From contig CP141128.1 of the NCBI GenBank assembly GCA_035236585.1, positions 27,061,618-27,125,617 of the forward strand: 64,000 bases of DNA. Reading direction: 5' to 3'. The position numbers and the translations under genes were made by a program. Below are positions 21,060 through 32,399 of the stretch, piece after piece. The stretch is from Warburgia ugandensis. Lineage: Eukaryota > Streptophyta > Magnoliopsida > Canellales > Canellaceae. The stretch's first letter is position 1. Every line of letters begins with the position of its first letter. The notes below the pieces were generated by a model. That model saw only the letters and a list, made by a program, of their open reading frames with translations. It was not told the DNA's origin and did no database searches.

Positions 21060-21900
21060 GTGATGTTAGAAGAAGGGAAAGTGAGGATTGAGAAGTTCAA
21101 TTGATCGAACTTCAAATTCTAGAAGATGCAAATAGAGGATTACCTTTATGAATAGGATCTTTGTCTTCCCCTTGATTGAAAATTGAAGAATCAAAGAAGA
21201 TGACTAATGGTTAGTGGGAGCTGCTTGTCAAAAAAGTCCTAGGTATTATTCACCCAACTCTTACTGCATTAGTAGTGTTCAATATCCAGAGAGAAAATCT
21301 TAAAAGATTTGATGGCTGCTTTACCTAAAATGTATGAATCCCTTGGCATAAAAAAATGTATTTTTGATTAAGAAATTGTCCACTATAAATATGGCTGAAA
21401 ATGGAAGTGTTGCAAATTGTTTAACAAGTGTAGTAATATTACTTTTTGATTTGAATTAGTCGGTATTAATTTCAAAGATAAAGTTTGTGCCTTATTGTTT
21501 CTATTAGGATTACCAGATAGTTAAGATGGCTTGGTAATCACATTTATAAGCAGCTCAAGTAGATTTGGAAAATTGCATTACGAAGATGTTATAATTGTTC
21601 TCCTAGGCTAGGAATCACGTAGAAAATTCATGGAATCGTCAAGTGAGGCATTTAAGGAATGCCTTAAACGTCTAAGGACGTGGAGGGTTGTCAAAGGGGG
21701 AAACAAGAATCATTGGAGATCAAAGTCTAGAAATAGCAAATCAAGATCTCCACAAGGAAAAGGTAAAGGTTGCTGGAATTGTGACAAGAAGGGGTATCTA
21801 AGACGTGATTGCAAAGCTGCAAAGAAGCAATTAGAGTATAAAATTCAGGAAAGTACACCTTGGTATTATCTGAGACGATAATGATTCTAAAGTCTTTAGG
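21060..21900 (+). pseudogene. Copia gag relic with zinc knuckle
   Basis: Decayed capsid/nucleocapsid region. The open segment 21630-21881 (83 residues) contains a basic stretch, SRSPQGKGKG, then CWNCDKKGYLRRDC: the CCHC zinc knuckle spacing C-x2-C with the histidine replaced by arginine. Upstream capsid frames are broken by many stops. The knuckle would have bound element RNA. Confidence 0.82.
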
Positions 21901-21904
21901 TGAA

Positions 21905-24745
21905 TAGCCATAATGATGCATGGGTAATGGATTTTGATGCATCATTTCATGCCACTTCACTTTAGGATGATGTTCAGATAAACTTATCAAATGAAACGTT
22001 TCTACAATTAAAGGACATTAGACATATATCCTTTTTGAAAAGATATCTGATATCTGTTAGCCAACTTGCAGAGTCTGGATTCAAGACCACCTTTACTAAT
22101 GACTCTTGGAAGATGTCGAAAGGAGCATTGATAACAACACATGGTAAGAAAGAAGGGATTCTATATGTGAACTCTAGTAGAAACAATTCAATTGTTGTGG
22201 CATTTTTAAAGATAGATATGAGCAAATTAATCGCAAACTTGGTCACATGAATGAAAGAGAGATGAATGATATGCTTACAAAAGGGAAACTATCAGATCTG
22301 AACTTTGTAGATCTTGACTTTTGTGATGATTGAGGGGAGCTTCTCAAAGGTTGGAAGGACTCCAAAGTTGCAGAAACTAGAATTGGTACACACCAATGTG
22401 TGGAGGCCAGCCTAGCTATCTTCTCCTAGTGCTTCTATTTATTTTGTTACATTCATAGATGATGCTAGTCGAAAAACTTAGGTTTATAAATGTATTTGAT
22501 GTTTCAAAAAAATGGAAAGCTTTGGTTGAGAATGAAATAGGAAGCAAAGGTAAAGACCTTCAAGTGAGACAATAAGGGAGAATACTGTGATAATAGGTTC
22601 AAGGAGTATTGCACTGCTAATGGAATTAGAAAAGTGAAGACAATTCTTAGAACTCCATAGCAAAATGGTGTTGCAGAGCGAATGAATAGAATGATTATGA
22701 AATGTGCCAGAAATATAAGAATACATGTTGGGTTGTCTAAACAATTTTGGGCAGATGCTATGAATATTGCTTTGTATTTTTGATTAATAGAGAACCTTTT
22801 GCCCTATTGAACTGTGAGATCTGAGAGGAGTACGGATTGGAAAAGAGGTAAATCTTTCCCACTTAAGAGTTTCAGTTGTACTTCTTATGTGCTTGTTGAT
22901 TCAGAAAATAGAAGCAAATTTGATCCTTTCTAGAAAATGCATATTGGTTGGATATGGTTTGAATGATTTTGGTTTTCAATTTTGGGATGTTGAAAAGAAA
23001 ATTATTAGAAGTCAAAACATTGTATTCAATTAGAATGTTATGTATATGGACATGCTGAAAAAAAAAAAAAACGAGCATTTAGAGTGTGTAGAATTTAAAA
23101 ATACCTCCGAGATGATTGTCATAACTCCTCATAGTGCTAATGTAAAGACAGGACCTATAACACCCCCCAGTTGCATTGAGGAGGGAGCCAAGACAAATAA
23201 TAGCCCTGGCTCGTTTCTCTCTTTCACTCCATTATATGTTGTTGACTAACAATGGTGAACCAGAATGTTTTGAAGCAGCATTGCAGGTGGAAGCTAGGGA
23301 TAAGTGGGAGTTAGCAATGGAAGATGAGATGGAGTCTCTGTAATTAAATCAAACATGGGATTTGGTTGAGTTGCCTAAAGGAAAAAAAGCACTGCATAGT
23401 AAATGGGTCTATAGACTGAAGGAAGAGCGTGATAGTTTAAAGAGGTACAGGGCTAGACTAGTTGTAAAAGAATTTCAGCAAAAGGAAGGTATTGACTTTG
23501 TTAAAATTTTCTCCCCTATGATGAAATTATCGACTACTAGGTCAGTTCTAAATGTTGTGGATGTAGAGATCTTGCATTTAGAGCAGTTAAATGTAAAAAC
23601 TGCTTTTCTTCATGGAGACCTGGAAGAATACATCTACATGCGGCAATCATAGGGTTATATTGAGTATGAGAAGGAGAATTCGGTATGCAGACTTGAAAAG
23701 AGTCTATATGGTTTGAAATGGCCCCAAGATATTGGCACATTAAGTTTCATAGTTTCATGTTTAATAATGGTTCTATTAGATGTCATGTTGACTACTGTTG
23801 TTACTTTAAGAGATTGCAAAGTCATATATTATTCTTCTATTTTATGTGGATGACATGCATGTTGTAGGATTAAGCATGCATTCAAATATGCAGCATCAAT
23901 TCGCATAGGAATTTTTAATGAAGGACTTAGGCCCAGCAGAATAAATCCTTGGGATGCAGATTAGCAAGGATCACAGGCTGAATACATTAAGAAAGTCCTT
24001 AAGAGATGGAAAATGCTAAGCTGGTAAATATTCCTTTGGCAAGCAACTTTAGACTTTTAAAGAAAGATGAGGTGCACACACAGGAAGATTGTGAGTATGT
24101 CTAAAGTTTCATATGTATCAGTGGTTGGTAGTTTGATATATGTAATGGTCTATACAAGAATATTGCTCAAACAAAGCGAGTTGTTGGCAGATTTATGAGA
24201 AATCCTGGAAAGGATCATTGGATGGCAGTAAAGTAGATTTTAAGGTATTTGAGATGCAGCTCAAATATGACATTATGCTATGGGGGTCAGAGATCACTTT
24301 ACAAGGATATGTAGATGCTGATATGTCTACAAACCTTGATGGCAGAAGTATTACCGAATTCATCTGCACTTTGGGAAGCATAACAGTTGGGTATCAAGGC
24401 TATAGAATATAGTTGCTTTCTCGACAATAGGAGCTGAGTATGTTGCTTCAAGAAAAGCAAGTAAAGAAATGATTTGACTTCAAAGTCTCATGGAGGAGTT
24501 GGGAAAGGAGTAAAAGAGTTTCATTTATACAGTGATGGTCAATGTACAATTCATCTGCACAGAACTCGGCTTTTCATTACAAGACAAAGCAAATCACCAA
24601 AAGGTACTATTTCATAAGATCATTTTTAGAAGGTCTATTTTCTTTGAAGATGATACATACAAGTGAAAATATTGGAGATATGTTGATCAAGGTGATCTCA
24701 ATACTTAAGTTGAAGGCATGCTCAGCTTTTGTAGGTCTTTAAAAT
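21905..24745 (+). pseudogene. Copia pol relic (protease, integrase, RT, RNase H)
   Basis: Order is protease, integrase, reverse transcriptase, RNase H, which defines Ty1/copia. Protease: WVMDFDASFHATS (near 21925), with DFDAS for DSGAS. A LISVSQLAESG segment follows (22035-22250). The pre-integrase domain has the RKLGHMNEREM piece (22225-22270) and CDD remnants. Integrase core lies at 22380-22790 with TPXQNGVAER-like GVAERMNRM. RT: the 23362-23652 frame has SKWVYRLKEERD, YRARLVVKEFQQKEGIDF and NVKTAFLHGDLEE; the active site YVDDMHVVG is at 23848-23875. RNase H (24218-24742) has GYVDADMS and the final KLKACSAFVGL. Stops and shifts throughout. Confidence 0.87.
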
Positions 24746-24836
24746 GAAGATATGAAGAATTCACATCAAGCTTCATGTCAATGGAGAAGCTGTATCATTT
24801 ACAAAGGATGGTGATAGGGCTGTGTACAATCAGTCT

Positions 24837-24849
24837 TCAAGTAGGAGAT
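24837..24849 (+). promoter_or_regulatory. Copia polypurine tract
   Basis: Purine-rich TCAAGTAGGAGAT directly before the 3' LTR start TGTTG. This is the position of the plus-strand primer in LTR retrotransposons. Confidence 0.75.
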
Positions 24850-25204
24850 TGTTGTGTGGTGCTTGATTGGTTTGGTCCTGTTGCGCCCTTATCAAATTAT
24901 GTTGTGCTATGAACCGGGGGTCCAGGGCTTGGAGCCCTCGGTGTTGGTCGAGCCCGAAAAAACTGGTAAATGGTTTTTCTAATAAGGGTCGCAATTGCAT
25001 CTTTTGCTAGTCTATATGAATTCGCACAATCCTAGGGTTCTGCAGGGGTGGGGATCTTTTGTACCTTGTGGCAGCTATTTCCTAGCCGTGAAGATAGTGA
25101 AACTAGTGTGAGCTCATTGAAGTACCTCTGTACAAAGGGAACCACGTAAATCTGTGTGATTCTGTTTCTTATTTTTCATCCTTTGTCTCCATCTTCATAA
25201 CATG
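24850..25204 (+). repeat. Copia 3' LTR
   Basis: Begins TGTTGTGTGG after the polypurine tract and ends near TTCATAACA. It is free of the LINE, SINE and TTC expansion of its partner, so it shows the uninterrupted LTR. The exact last base is uncertain. Confidence 0.78.
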
Positions 25205-26679
25205 TTGCAGCCTTTGACATGCATATAGTTTGTATTCCAATATGTCAGTATAGGCCATAACCTTGGTCTGATCTCCCTTCCCTCTTAATGTATTTTCTGG
25301 GATGTGCCTATCAGTCTGAGATTCTACATGCCAGAGTACGCTTTAAGATAATAAATGTCTTAACATAGCAATTTCTCCAGTTCCTTGCACTTTCTATCCG
25401 ACTCCTTTTTGCACTTCCTCATGTCGCTATATATCTAAGTGACAATGAAGGTGAAGGAACATGGGCACGGGAAATCATCCAATAATAGGATGTGCATGTG
25501 AATCATGTAGATTTGTTAAGTTCAATAAGACAGGAACTGAGCTTGGAATTGGAATTGGAAACCAAAGATGATGCAACTTGTAGTTAGATGTTTCCTTGAG
25601 TACTTCGTGAAGTGAAATTTGGCAACTTCTTCATTAGTTTCTGTATCTATGTCGAGGAGTTTTTGAATTCACATTTTTCTGAGTATAGACAGCATAGACT
25701 TTCATCTGCACTGAAGCATGTTTCACGTCCATTCTCAATTGTAATATTACCATACAGCACGGCAGTAAATTGTTAATATTATGCTTGTTATTAGTGTCAT
25801 TATATTTTGAATAATTTCTGCTCATCATGAAACCTGCCCTACGAAAAGAGAGAAATACATTAGATACATGCATGAAGCTCCCATGTATGCAGGTTCCGGG
25901 GAAGGGGCAGACCACAAAGGGTCTATAGTATGCAGCCTTACCTTGCATTTTTATAAGAGGCTGTTTCCACACCTTGAACCTATGACCTCCAGGTCAAATA
26001 TATTGGATGCGTCTGTTGTCTATTCTTAGGAAAATGACATGGGCTCTGCATCCTGAAAGAAAATTCTAGTAGAGATTTTCATGAGCTTTTCAGAATGCAG
26101 GACACAGGCACTGGGCTTAGCAGAGTATTCGAATGACTGCCAAATTGGCGTGAACTGCCTGTGAAGTTGGTAGGGTAAAGTTGGACACAGGCCAAAATGT
26201 GAGCTTGGGCAGCAGTGGCCTGGGGGAACTTGGGCAAAAGGAGTGAAAAACCAATGGAAATGAACACTGATTCGAGGAGTTTGGATAATACCCAACCTGC
26301 GGAGTATTTAAGGGAGGCACCTTGCAGTTGAATGGAACTCAAATCCGCACCATTCGTGCTGTCCACATGTGAAGGTATAACCATCAATCTGGTGCCACTG
26401 TAGAAAAGGTTTAGTCCAAACTTGTTGTGGCTCCTTGTGTCTTCTCCCTCATCATTGGTCAGAAGAGTATTAAATATCAACCCTAGTTCTCAAGGCACCG
26501 CTAATAGAAAAGTAAATAACACTAATTCGTCTTGCACCCTTTTTATTTTTTTCAGTTTTTCAAAACAGTACTAGTATACCTGCCACTAGAAAAGTGTGCT
26601 GCTTTCATCTTGCACTTATTTTTTCTGATCCAGATATTACTTTCTAGTTTTCAACTTTCAAAAGTAAACATATTGGCAG
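25205..26679. other. Non-repetitive stretch upstream of GEM-like exon
   Basis: No transposon coding or paired ends apart from a SINE fragment at 25874-26003. Expected upstream exons of a GEM-like gene were searched for by eye and not seen. A 133-codon frame on the minus strand (26079-26480) is open but has no recognised motif. Probably old intergenic or intronic DNA. Confidence 0.45.
25874..26003 (-). mobile_element. Au SINE fragment, minus strand
   Basis: Reads on the minus strand as the middle of an Au SINE: TGACCTGGAGGTCAT, AAACAGCCTCTTATAAAAAT, AAGGTAAGGCTGCATAC and a CCTGCATACATGGGAGCTT end. Both termini are degraded and no flanking duplication is visible. Confidence 0.82.
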
Positions 26680-26874
26680 GTAGTAATTCTGCTTGATCAG
26701 TTGAGAGCAGTGAATCCTTCACCCAACAGGACAAACCCCGCAGAGAAATACATTCAGATAATCACAGTAGACGGCCATGAATTCTGGTTCATGGGCTTTG
26801 TGTCATATGATAAAGCACTAAAAAATCTCGAAGCTTTACAGCAGGCTTCTGCTGCTCATTCAGGAAACCAGTAG
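26680..26874 (+). CDS. Last exon of a GEM-like GRAM-domain protein (partial)
   Basis: A 64-codon segment opening after an acceptor site (TTGGCAG, 26673-26679) and ending at TAG (26872-26874). It reads [19 protein letters not shown], then [20 protein letters not shown] and [17 protein letters not shown]. This is the C-terminal part of the GRAM domain of plant GEM-like proteins (relatives of GLABRA2 expression modulator), where the PAEKYIQ...[10 protein letters not shown] block is strongly conserved. GRAM domains bind lipids or protein partners. The frame is intact with no stops, but no upstream exon is recognisable within 1.5 kb and a copia element lies beyond. It may be a severed gene remnant, or the gene may have long introns reaching outside what I can recognise. 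The convergent neighbour is the sialidase-like pseudogene. Confidence 0.78.
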   Translation, partial: VVILLDQLRAVNPSPNRTNPAEKYIQIITVDGHEFWFMGFVSYDKALKNLEALQQASAAHSGNQ

Positions 26875-27289
26875 AGGCTTTCAGATCGTTTAAGAGGCAC
26901 TTATCTTTGGTCTGTTATGTACGTGTATGTAAGTTGTCCTCATGCAGATGTTACTTAAGCTGCATTGATGTAATCAGAAAGTAGAGAGAGTTGCTTTGGG
27001 ATCGTATATCATCAGGCTCTAAACATATTTATCATACATAAATGTTGTGTTCATAATTTGCATGAAGCAATTCCATTCTTCCTATTGATGTGGATGAAAC
27101 CACTTCGTATGACATGCTATCATGGCTTAATTTTCTCTACTACCTGCACGGCTTCACCTTGCAACTCACCCGACAAGTCTTACCATAGCGTGGCATTTTC
27201 TGTTTTTCAGTTATTTCATTTTGCTATGTCAGGAAAATTGGCTTCTTTAACAGTTTACATAGTCGGCGGAAAAGAGTTTTGAGGGGCCG
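26875..27289. other. Intergenic / 3' untranslated region between convergent gene remnants
   Basis: Follows the GEM-like stop and precedes the stop of the minus-strand sialidase-like pseudogene. AT-rich, with no transposon signature; probably holds both 3' untranslated regions. Confidence 0.5.
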
Positions 27290-28290
27290 TCATAACATTG
27301 CTTTTGGTTGGAGAATAACATGCTCCAGATTAAGCGCGTAACAAGTTACAGATACTCTTACAGAGAAACTGGCAGGCATTCTTTCTGGAGAACACAGACA
27401 GATCCTCTATAAGCAGGGACTTTCTCTTCAGAAATAAAGGAACCACTATAAAACCAGCCTATATCAATCAAGAATAGGTTCATTACCTTTATCTGTGTTC
27501 TGTTACAGGTGTAGGTGACAGGCACGACTCCATCAGTGGCCTGGATAACAGCAGGATAAGAGAATTCCACTCCCAAATTTTCTTCCAATGTTAATACTTC
27601 ACACCAAGAATCACCATCATCCACAGAGAGACCCAATTTGAGCACTGTTGAAATTGTAATGTAAATCAGTAAAAGAGGGCCATCCTTCAGTGCCTCGTCC
27701 GTAAACCTAGCTGTCAGTTAACCCAACCTGTAAAACAATAACAAACTAGGAAAGCATTTAGGAGTGTCCCGCAAAACAACAAGAACAAGGTTAAGAACCC
27801 GAATTTGCGTTAGGAAGCTGTGTAGGTTTTGCATAACTCCAGCTTAAGCCCCTATCATGTGATTTAGACATGCATATTCTGCTTGTTCCATCAAATGATC
27901 GTAATAACACACGGAGCCTCCCATTTGCAGTGTTATATGGAACTGTTGAATAACATACAGGGGTTGCCCTTCGAGGTATAGGGGGCCTTACTTCTTCCAA
28001 GAATGCCCAGAATCTGTTGTAACCTGTTATATCATAAATTGAGTGATAAAAAGACACTCGGAACTATCAAACTTCCACATGATAAAAAGTTTGGGACTAC
28101 AAACGTCTGCATAGCTACATCTGTTTGCTAAGTTGTATGTTTTTGAGATAATTCTACCTTTAGTCATGCTTTGATTACCTTCATCCATGGTCCCCAGGAA
28201 TTCCAACTCTTGACAGTGGACCCACAAAGTAATTTACCATTTTCGAAGAAAGAGTTAAGCTTTTTCTATCATAGGATCGTACAACTCACA
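27290..28290 (-). pseudogene. Plant sialidase-like (BNR/Asp-box) pseudogene, 3' part
   Basis: Minus-strand remnant of the plant sialidase superfamily, beta-propeller proteins with Asp-box repeats. Inferred exons: up to 28179 ([19 protein letters not shown]); 28023-27799 ([30 protein letters not shown], then the Asp box [18 protein letters not shown]); 27727 or 27710 to 27487 ([16 protein letters not shown] and [20 protein letters not shown]); and 27322-27290 (HVILQPKAML, stop). Introns 28178-28024, 27798-27728 and 27486-27323 keep GT-AG ends. Disabling changes: a TAA after HSWKK, a one-base loss in the VIQPVPY codons, and a frame slip before FFENGK. The 5' part of the gene is not recognisable. 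No catalytic claim can be made. Confidence 0.83.
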
Positions 28291-29547
28291 ATGAGTAGTC
28301 ACAAACCCATGTTTCAAAGATACAAATGGATGGGCATGGGCTGTAACATTCCTTGGGACAAATCGCCAGATCCGAATTTCGTGACACCGCAGATATACAT
28401 TTGCTTCAGGAGAATATCGCATATATGAAGCAGATTTTAGCCGCAATGCCAAAAGGCGACAGGTCTTCTAAAAGGATCAGATCGTGTTCTGATTGATAAG
28501 TTCTAAGAGGTTAAAGCCGACGATAATTGTTTTCCACCTAAAGGTTAATATGAAACTCCTAACACAGGAAAACTGGACCAGTCAAGGAAGTTATTGGTGA
28601 ATCAGACAAAAGTTTTTCAGAAATCTATGGAATCTCTTCATTGCAAATAGACGTTTGGGTCATGTTGATATCATTCAGATATTAAAACCAACCGTATCTT
28701 TCTGCACGTGTCCCTATAAAAATTTGTCTCTAGGAGGGCGCTAGATAGAGGACACAAAGGTAATGTACCAAAACCAATAACAGCTCAAGCGTCAGCTTTT
28801 GTGGCAAAGAATATGGAGCCAAGAAGATCAACTAGAGAACACAGAAAAGAGGATTTACAGCCATGTTTTGACACAGAGCAGGGAACCATGAAGTCACGGA
28901 GGCAAAAGGTGATTGATCAGGGTTTAGGATTTTAAAACTCTCTTTATGTAACTACGGAAAATTTTAAAAAACCAACATCCTGTTTCCCAACTTAAAGTAC
29001 ATTACTTAAACGATTAGTAAGAGGTGATTGACCAGGGTTTTGGCATTTCTAGACTTCATGTAATTGAGGAAAATTTTGAACCACCTGTCTTCCCACTCAA
29101 CTAGAACCATAATGTATGTTTTACCAAAAGCAACTGACGTGGACTTCTCTAACTACTACATAAATTGACACAGAAGGGTTTCTATTATCCTTCCCCCATT
29201 GTATGCACATATATACTTATTCATTAAACTAACTTCCTTTCACAAATAACATATTTCTTGCAGTATCTCATATATATTTCCGCTGCAGCTGTGGACCATT
29301 GCCCAGAAGTTACATGGTAGATACATTTGTATAGGCGACTTGATTGTCCTCATCACTGCTATATGTTATAAGGACAAGAACTAGTGATCAGCACTGTAGC
29401 ATGTTTTTTGCTATGGACTGGATGACAAGAAAGATTGCCAACACTTGGATAATTTGGAAGATTGCTGTCTACTAGTACGGCTGATAGGATTCCTAGCACT
29501 TCCTATGACCTAGAGTTAATAGATCTGATATCTAATTGTAAGTAGAT
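28291..29547. other. Unclassified stretch; possible lost gene parts
   Basis: Lies upstream of the sialidase-like remnant and before a gypsy LTR. A 73-codon open stretch on the plus strand (28720-28938), reading PKPITAQASAFVAKNME then PRRSTREHRKEDL, looks protein-like but was not identified. No transposon ends were recognised. Confidence 0.4.
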
Positions 29548-32399
29548 TGTAACATCCCTAGTTTTTAAATAGCAATTTACAAAAAATTTGAATTATATAA
29601 AATCAGAGCGAAAAGAGAATTGAAATCTTCAATTTTTTGAGTTCTAGAAAGTGGAAATTTTACAAACATCAAATAAAGTGTTGAAACCTCAATATTGGGA
29701 TTGTCTAGAAAAAAAATGATTCTACCTACATTAAGTTTATTGAAATCCAAAATTTGATAAATAAGTTTTGATTTTTCTTAGAAAGGGCAATTTGGTAATT
29801 TTATTAAGTGGGCCTCACTTGCAGAAATTTGAGATTTGACAGCCAAGAGATGTTGGAAGACCATCATGAGTAGCATTCATTGCTTTTTTTACTATATTTA
29901 TAATGTACAAAAAAGTAAAAACATTGTAATTGTAATTTAAAATTTTAATAAAAAAACTATTAAATAACTAAAAGGAGGGGGCATTTTGATAATGACACCT
30001 CATCTCACTAAAGTGAATCGAAGAATAGACCTATGTCTATTCTCAAACCTGATAGAAGGAGAGAAAGCTCGATAAGGAGAGAAGAAAGGAGAGAAGAAGC
30101 AAAAGAGGAAGAAGAAGGGGGAGAAGGAGAAGAAGAGAAAGAGAAAGAGGGAGGAAGATGGGCAACCAAAGAGGACCTGACATGCTGAGGAAGATGTTGG
30201 AGTGGGGTTCTGTTGTCAAAGTTGTAGGTCGTCGCTGGAGATGACGCTAGCTTGGATCACTAATCCAAGTCGATCATTGCACTTAGTGCATAAGCATGAA
30301 TCAGAACCCCAAGGTATTGGAGCAATTTGTGACCTTCTTGATTACAAATAGAAGAGAAAATCAATGCACAACAAATCTTGGAGGGTTTTATTGCAAATCA
30401 AGGCTAACCCAACTCATTTTAGAGAGAAAGAAGCATAAAAACACACCCTGGAAGTAAGATATGCAAAACCCTGGTCTTGATTTAAGATTTTTAGTTAGAT
30501 CTGCACGGTTTCATGCTAAATTAAGATTTTTGAGATGATCCAGAATATAGATAAAGACTTACTTGATATAGCTTGGATCTGACTGAGATTATCGATCTAA
30601 GCCACAAACTGGAGAAAAAATCTCAGCTGTTCGATCAGTTACTTTGAAAACAATACTTAGTGATGCCTGATTGATGATCAGATGTTACCAGGAACTTCCT
30701 TGACCCAAAATTTATATAAATGCATCAAATTCGCTAATCCAAAGGTGAAACAGATCAAACGTTCTAGGTTATCCGATCTATCACTATTCAAACAGTGACT
30801 TTGTGATGTCTGATCAATGATCAGACACCATAGATGAGTTCTAGAACACTAAATTAATTATTATATGATAGAAATTTGAAAATTTTAGGTGGAAATTGAT
30901 TGTATGATCTAGGCTATCTGATCAAATAGTAAAGGAATAGGAACTTGGCATCGCTTCATTGACAATTAGATGGCACCATTACATACCCTAACCTTTATTA
31001 AGTAAAGATACTTTGAAATTTTTAAGATCCGAGCAGTGATTATTAGGAAATTGATGGATTAAATTGAGGAGCACTGGCTGAATCATCTGTATATTGACAA
31101 ATCAAAGTTCGTATCAATGATTAACGAGCCTTAACCATTAATAATCAATCCAATCACTCAAAAAACATGGATCATGAAAGAAATCACCAAATTAAGATCC
31201 TTGACTATATGATCATGACCTTAAGTTTATGATTAAATGCTAAGAACATAGGATTAGGCCTCGAAACACCAAGTCAAATCACCATAACATACTGGATTAA
31301 ACTTTTAGATATAGATCATTCATCAATAGAGTTATTTGAATTGTAATACAAATCTAAAATGTTGGACAACTGATTTGGTGAATGGATAGCGGATCTAAGA
31401 GTGAATTGATCATATATTCCTCTATGAAATCTATGATCAGTGGAAAATTAGATGGTATATGATGATCTAAACAATCAAGCTTTAACTAAAATAGATTTCT
31501 TATGTACTTATTAGTCTATGATTCAACACTGATACGAACTTTGGAACATCAATAGAGAAGGTTGATCGATAAGTGCGTGGAAAAGAGATATAATTAAACT
31601 GAGGAGCACGTTAAAGGAGGTAGCTAGTTTTAACATCAATATGATTTGTGAAACATGAAAACTGTTGATCACTATTCTATCATGTTTGAAAATAGTTGAA
31701 ATTGAGATTTATAAGATTTCTAACTGATACAGTGGGTGTACTTGTATGTCACGTGACTCATCAGTTTGGAATGCCTTGTTAATTTATTATTAAATTGAAA
31801 AGTTGTACATAAAAATGTATTTAAAATTACATAGAGTTTGTGATTTACGGAATGATAAGGAGTGAGGAATCCTTATACTCAACCTTATGAGGGTTGCTTT
31901 TACATGGCTATATTGTAATATGAGATTTGATTGCATGATTTCACTAGTGCGTGGAATTAAGTTATATGGGCATATGATGATGCCTAGTATTATTACTATA
32001 CTAAGATGGACATATTGGACCAGTGGATGTTGTGCTAGGAAGGTTGTGGATTAATCACCCCCTTTCTAAAACTTTATGTATTTGATACTTGGCCTCAAAA
32101 GGCTAAAGTTAGGTCAATGACATCATGGGTAAGTCATGGCCTTGTGTATCGTGTTCCCCGTGTGCACGGTGTAGGGAGTCTATCTATCTTAGTATCGGTA
32201 TTATAGCTAAGGACTTGATTGGGTCTTGTCCACTGCACAGAAAGTCAATTATTTTGAGATTCATATGTACATAGTGTGATAGCACAAGTGCATAGCACCT
32301 TGGGATTTGAGGTCTATAAAGAGTATTCATGACCACTGGCAAACAACTGAATTTCAAGTGGATTTACACTTGCGTGACCTCGAAGAGGTTTAGATGGTG

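Larger units (their letters stand above)
19610..25204 (+). mobile_element. Ty1/copia (Tnt1-like) retrotransposon, degenerate
   Basis: Plus-strand element with two alignable LTRs (19610-20890 carrying insertions, and 24850-25204), a primer-binding site, gag with a zinc knuckle, then protease, integrase, reverse transcriptase and RNase H in copia order (integrase before RT), and a polypurine tract. The LTRs share runs such as GGGGGTCCA and AAGCCCGAAAAAA but differ at many positions, so it is old. The RNase H end (KLKACSAFVGL) resembles the conserved KLCSASVGL end of Tnt1/Tork-lineage elements. A 5-bp duplication was not identifiable. Confidence 0.88.

Noticed and set aside
26079-26480. 133-codon minus-strand frame as a gene
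   Set aside because: No recognised motif, and it overlaps other open frames. Left as unclassified rather than called.
27290-28290. Sialidase-like sequence as an intact gene
   Set aside because: In-frame TAA after HSWKK, a one-base deletion in the VIQPVPY region and missing 5' exons.
28255-28452. Minus-strand 65-codon frame as a further sialidase exon
   Set aside because: Only its last few residues could be aligned with the family, by shifting frame; the rest has no likeness.
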